From Gammaproteobacteria bacterium (GTDB taxonomy: Bacteria > Pseudomonadota > Gammaproteobacteria > JAPPPA01), in contig JAPPPA010000305.1 in assembly GCA_028817755.1 (NCBI GenBank), positions 1 to 6,808 of the forward strand: a stretch of DNA of 6,808 bases, written 5' to 3'. The position numbers and the translations under genes are program-made. Shown one piece after another: positions 6,676-6,808 of the stretch. How positions within the stretch are numbered: position 1 is the stretch's first letter; every line of letters begins with the position of its first letter. The notes below the pieces were generated by a model. It ran no database searches and was not told the origin of the DNA. It saw only the letters and a program-made list of their open reading frames with translations.

Positions 6676-6712
6676 GTTTACAAACGTAAACATAAAGTTT
6701 ACACCCGTCAAC
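6676..6712. promoter_or_regulatory. Two tandem palindromic operator-like sites
   Basis: Site 1 (6676-6691) is GTTTAC-AAAC-GTAAAC, with perfect 6-base arms. Site 2 (6697-6712) is GTTTAC-ACCC-GTCAAC, with one mismatch between arms. Their centres are 21 bases apart, two helical turns, so dimers would sit on the same face. Site 1 covers the -10 and site 2 the -35. TetR-family regulators of fatty acid genes, such as DesT of P. aeruginosa, bind palindromes of the same general 6-4-6 layout upstream of desCB, though the half-site bases here are not identical to those I recall. The regulator gene is not in this window. Confidence 0.55.
6683..6711 (-). promoter_or_regulatory. Likely sigma-70 promoter of the reductase-desaturase operon
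   Basis: On the minus strand, TTGACG (6711-6706, 5 of 6 consensus) and TACGTT (6688-6683, with the key T, A and final T) are separated by exactly 17 bases. Transcription would start near 6676, leaving a leader of about 32 bases before the ATG at 6644. Both elements lie within the two palindromes described separately, so binding there would block polymerase. The hexamers and spacing are seen; promoter activity is inferred. Confidence 0.55.
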
Positions 6713-6808
6713 TTAATTTATTAAAAAGATTACACTAGAGCAGCAGTGAATAACTTAAATTATTGTTTTTACTGGGATTAAATACAAAACACTTGGTCAC
6801 ATTAAATA
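6713..6808. other. AT-rich upstream flank without a visible gene
   Basis: This stretch to the right edge is strongly AT-rich and contains no coding region I can support. A weak plus-strand -10-like TACACT (6731-6736) preceded by TCAACT (17-base spacer) could belong to a divergent gene beyond the edge, for example a regulator. That is speculative. Confidence 0.25.

Overview
The window carries four complete genes, all on the minus strand and read from the right edge to the left. Base composition is near half GC. It looks like a chromosomal segment of a gammaproteobacterium, probably an environmental or marine relative of the Pseudomonas/Marinobacter/Alcanivorax type. This rests on two things: the reductase-then-desaturase pair, which matches the desCB arrangement known from Pseudomonas aeruginosa, and the REP-type intergenic repeat. 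The species cannot be named from the sequence.

Layout in transcription order. The right edge (6645-6808) is an AT-rich control region. A promoter-like -35/-10 pair there is overlaid by two tandem 6-4-6 palindromes, which look like operators for a dimeric repressor. Next come a flavin/2Fe-2S reductase (5535-6644) and, 10 bases further on, a membrane fatty acid desaturase with the three expected histidine boxes (4433-5524). Together they form a self-contained aerobic system: NAD(P)H electrons pass through FAD and a plant-type ferredoxin domain to the di-iron desaturase, which places double bonds in acyl chains.

A 107-base gap holds an inverted pair of REP-like repeats that almost touches the desaturase stop codon. 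It is followed by an alpha/beta hydrolase of the lipase/PGAP1-like type (3165-4325). A second gap holds a strong stem-loop just after the hydrolase stop, a weak promoter candidate, and an inverted repeat that could mask the next ribosome binding site. The last gene (22-3027) encodes a 1001-residue lipoprotein. It fuses a right-handed parallel beta-helix domain to a diheme c-type cytochrome domain. To my knowledge these two families usually occur as an adjacent gene pair of unknown function.

The first two genes clearly work together. The hydrolase could act on lipid esters or thioesters in the same process, but that is only inferred from position. The lipoprotein cytochrome is probably a separate unit, exported and held at the cell envelope, and is the least understood item here. 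I saw no mobile-element genes, tRNA, rRNA, CRISPR array or broken genes.
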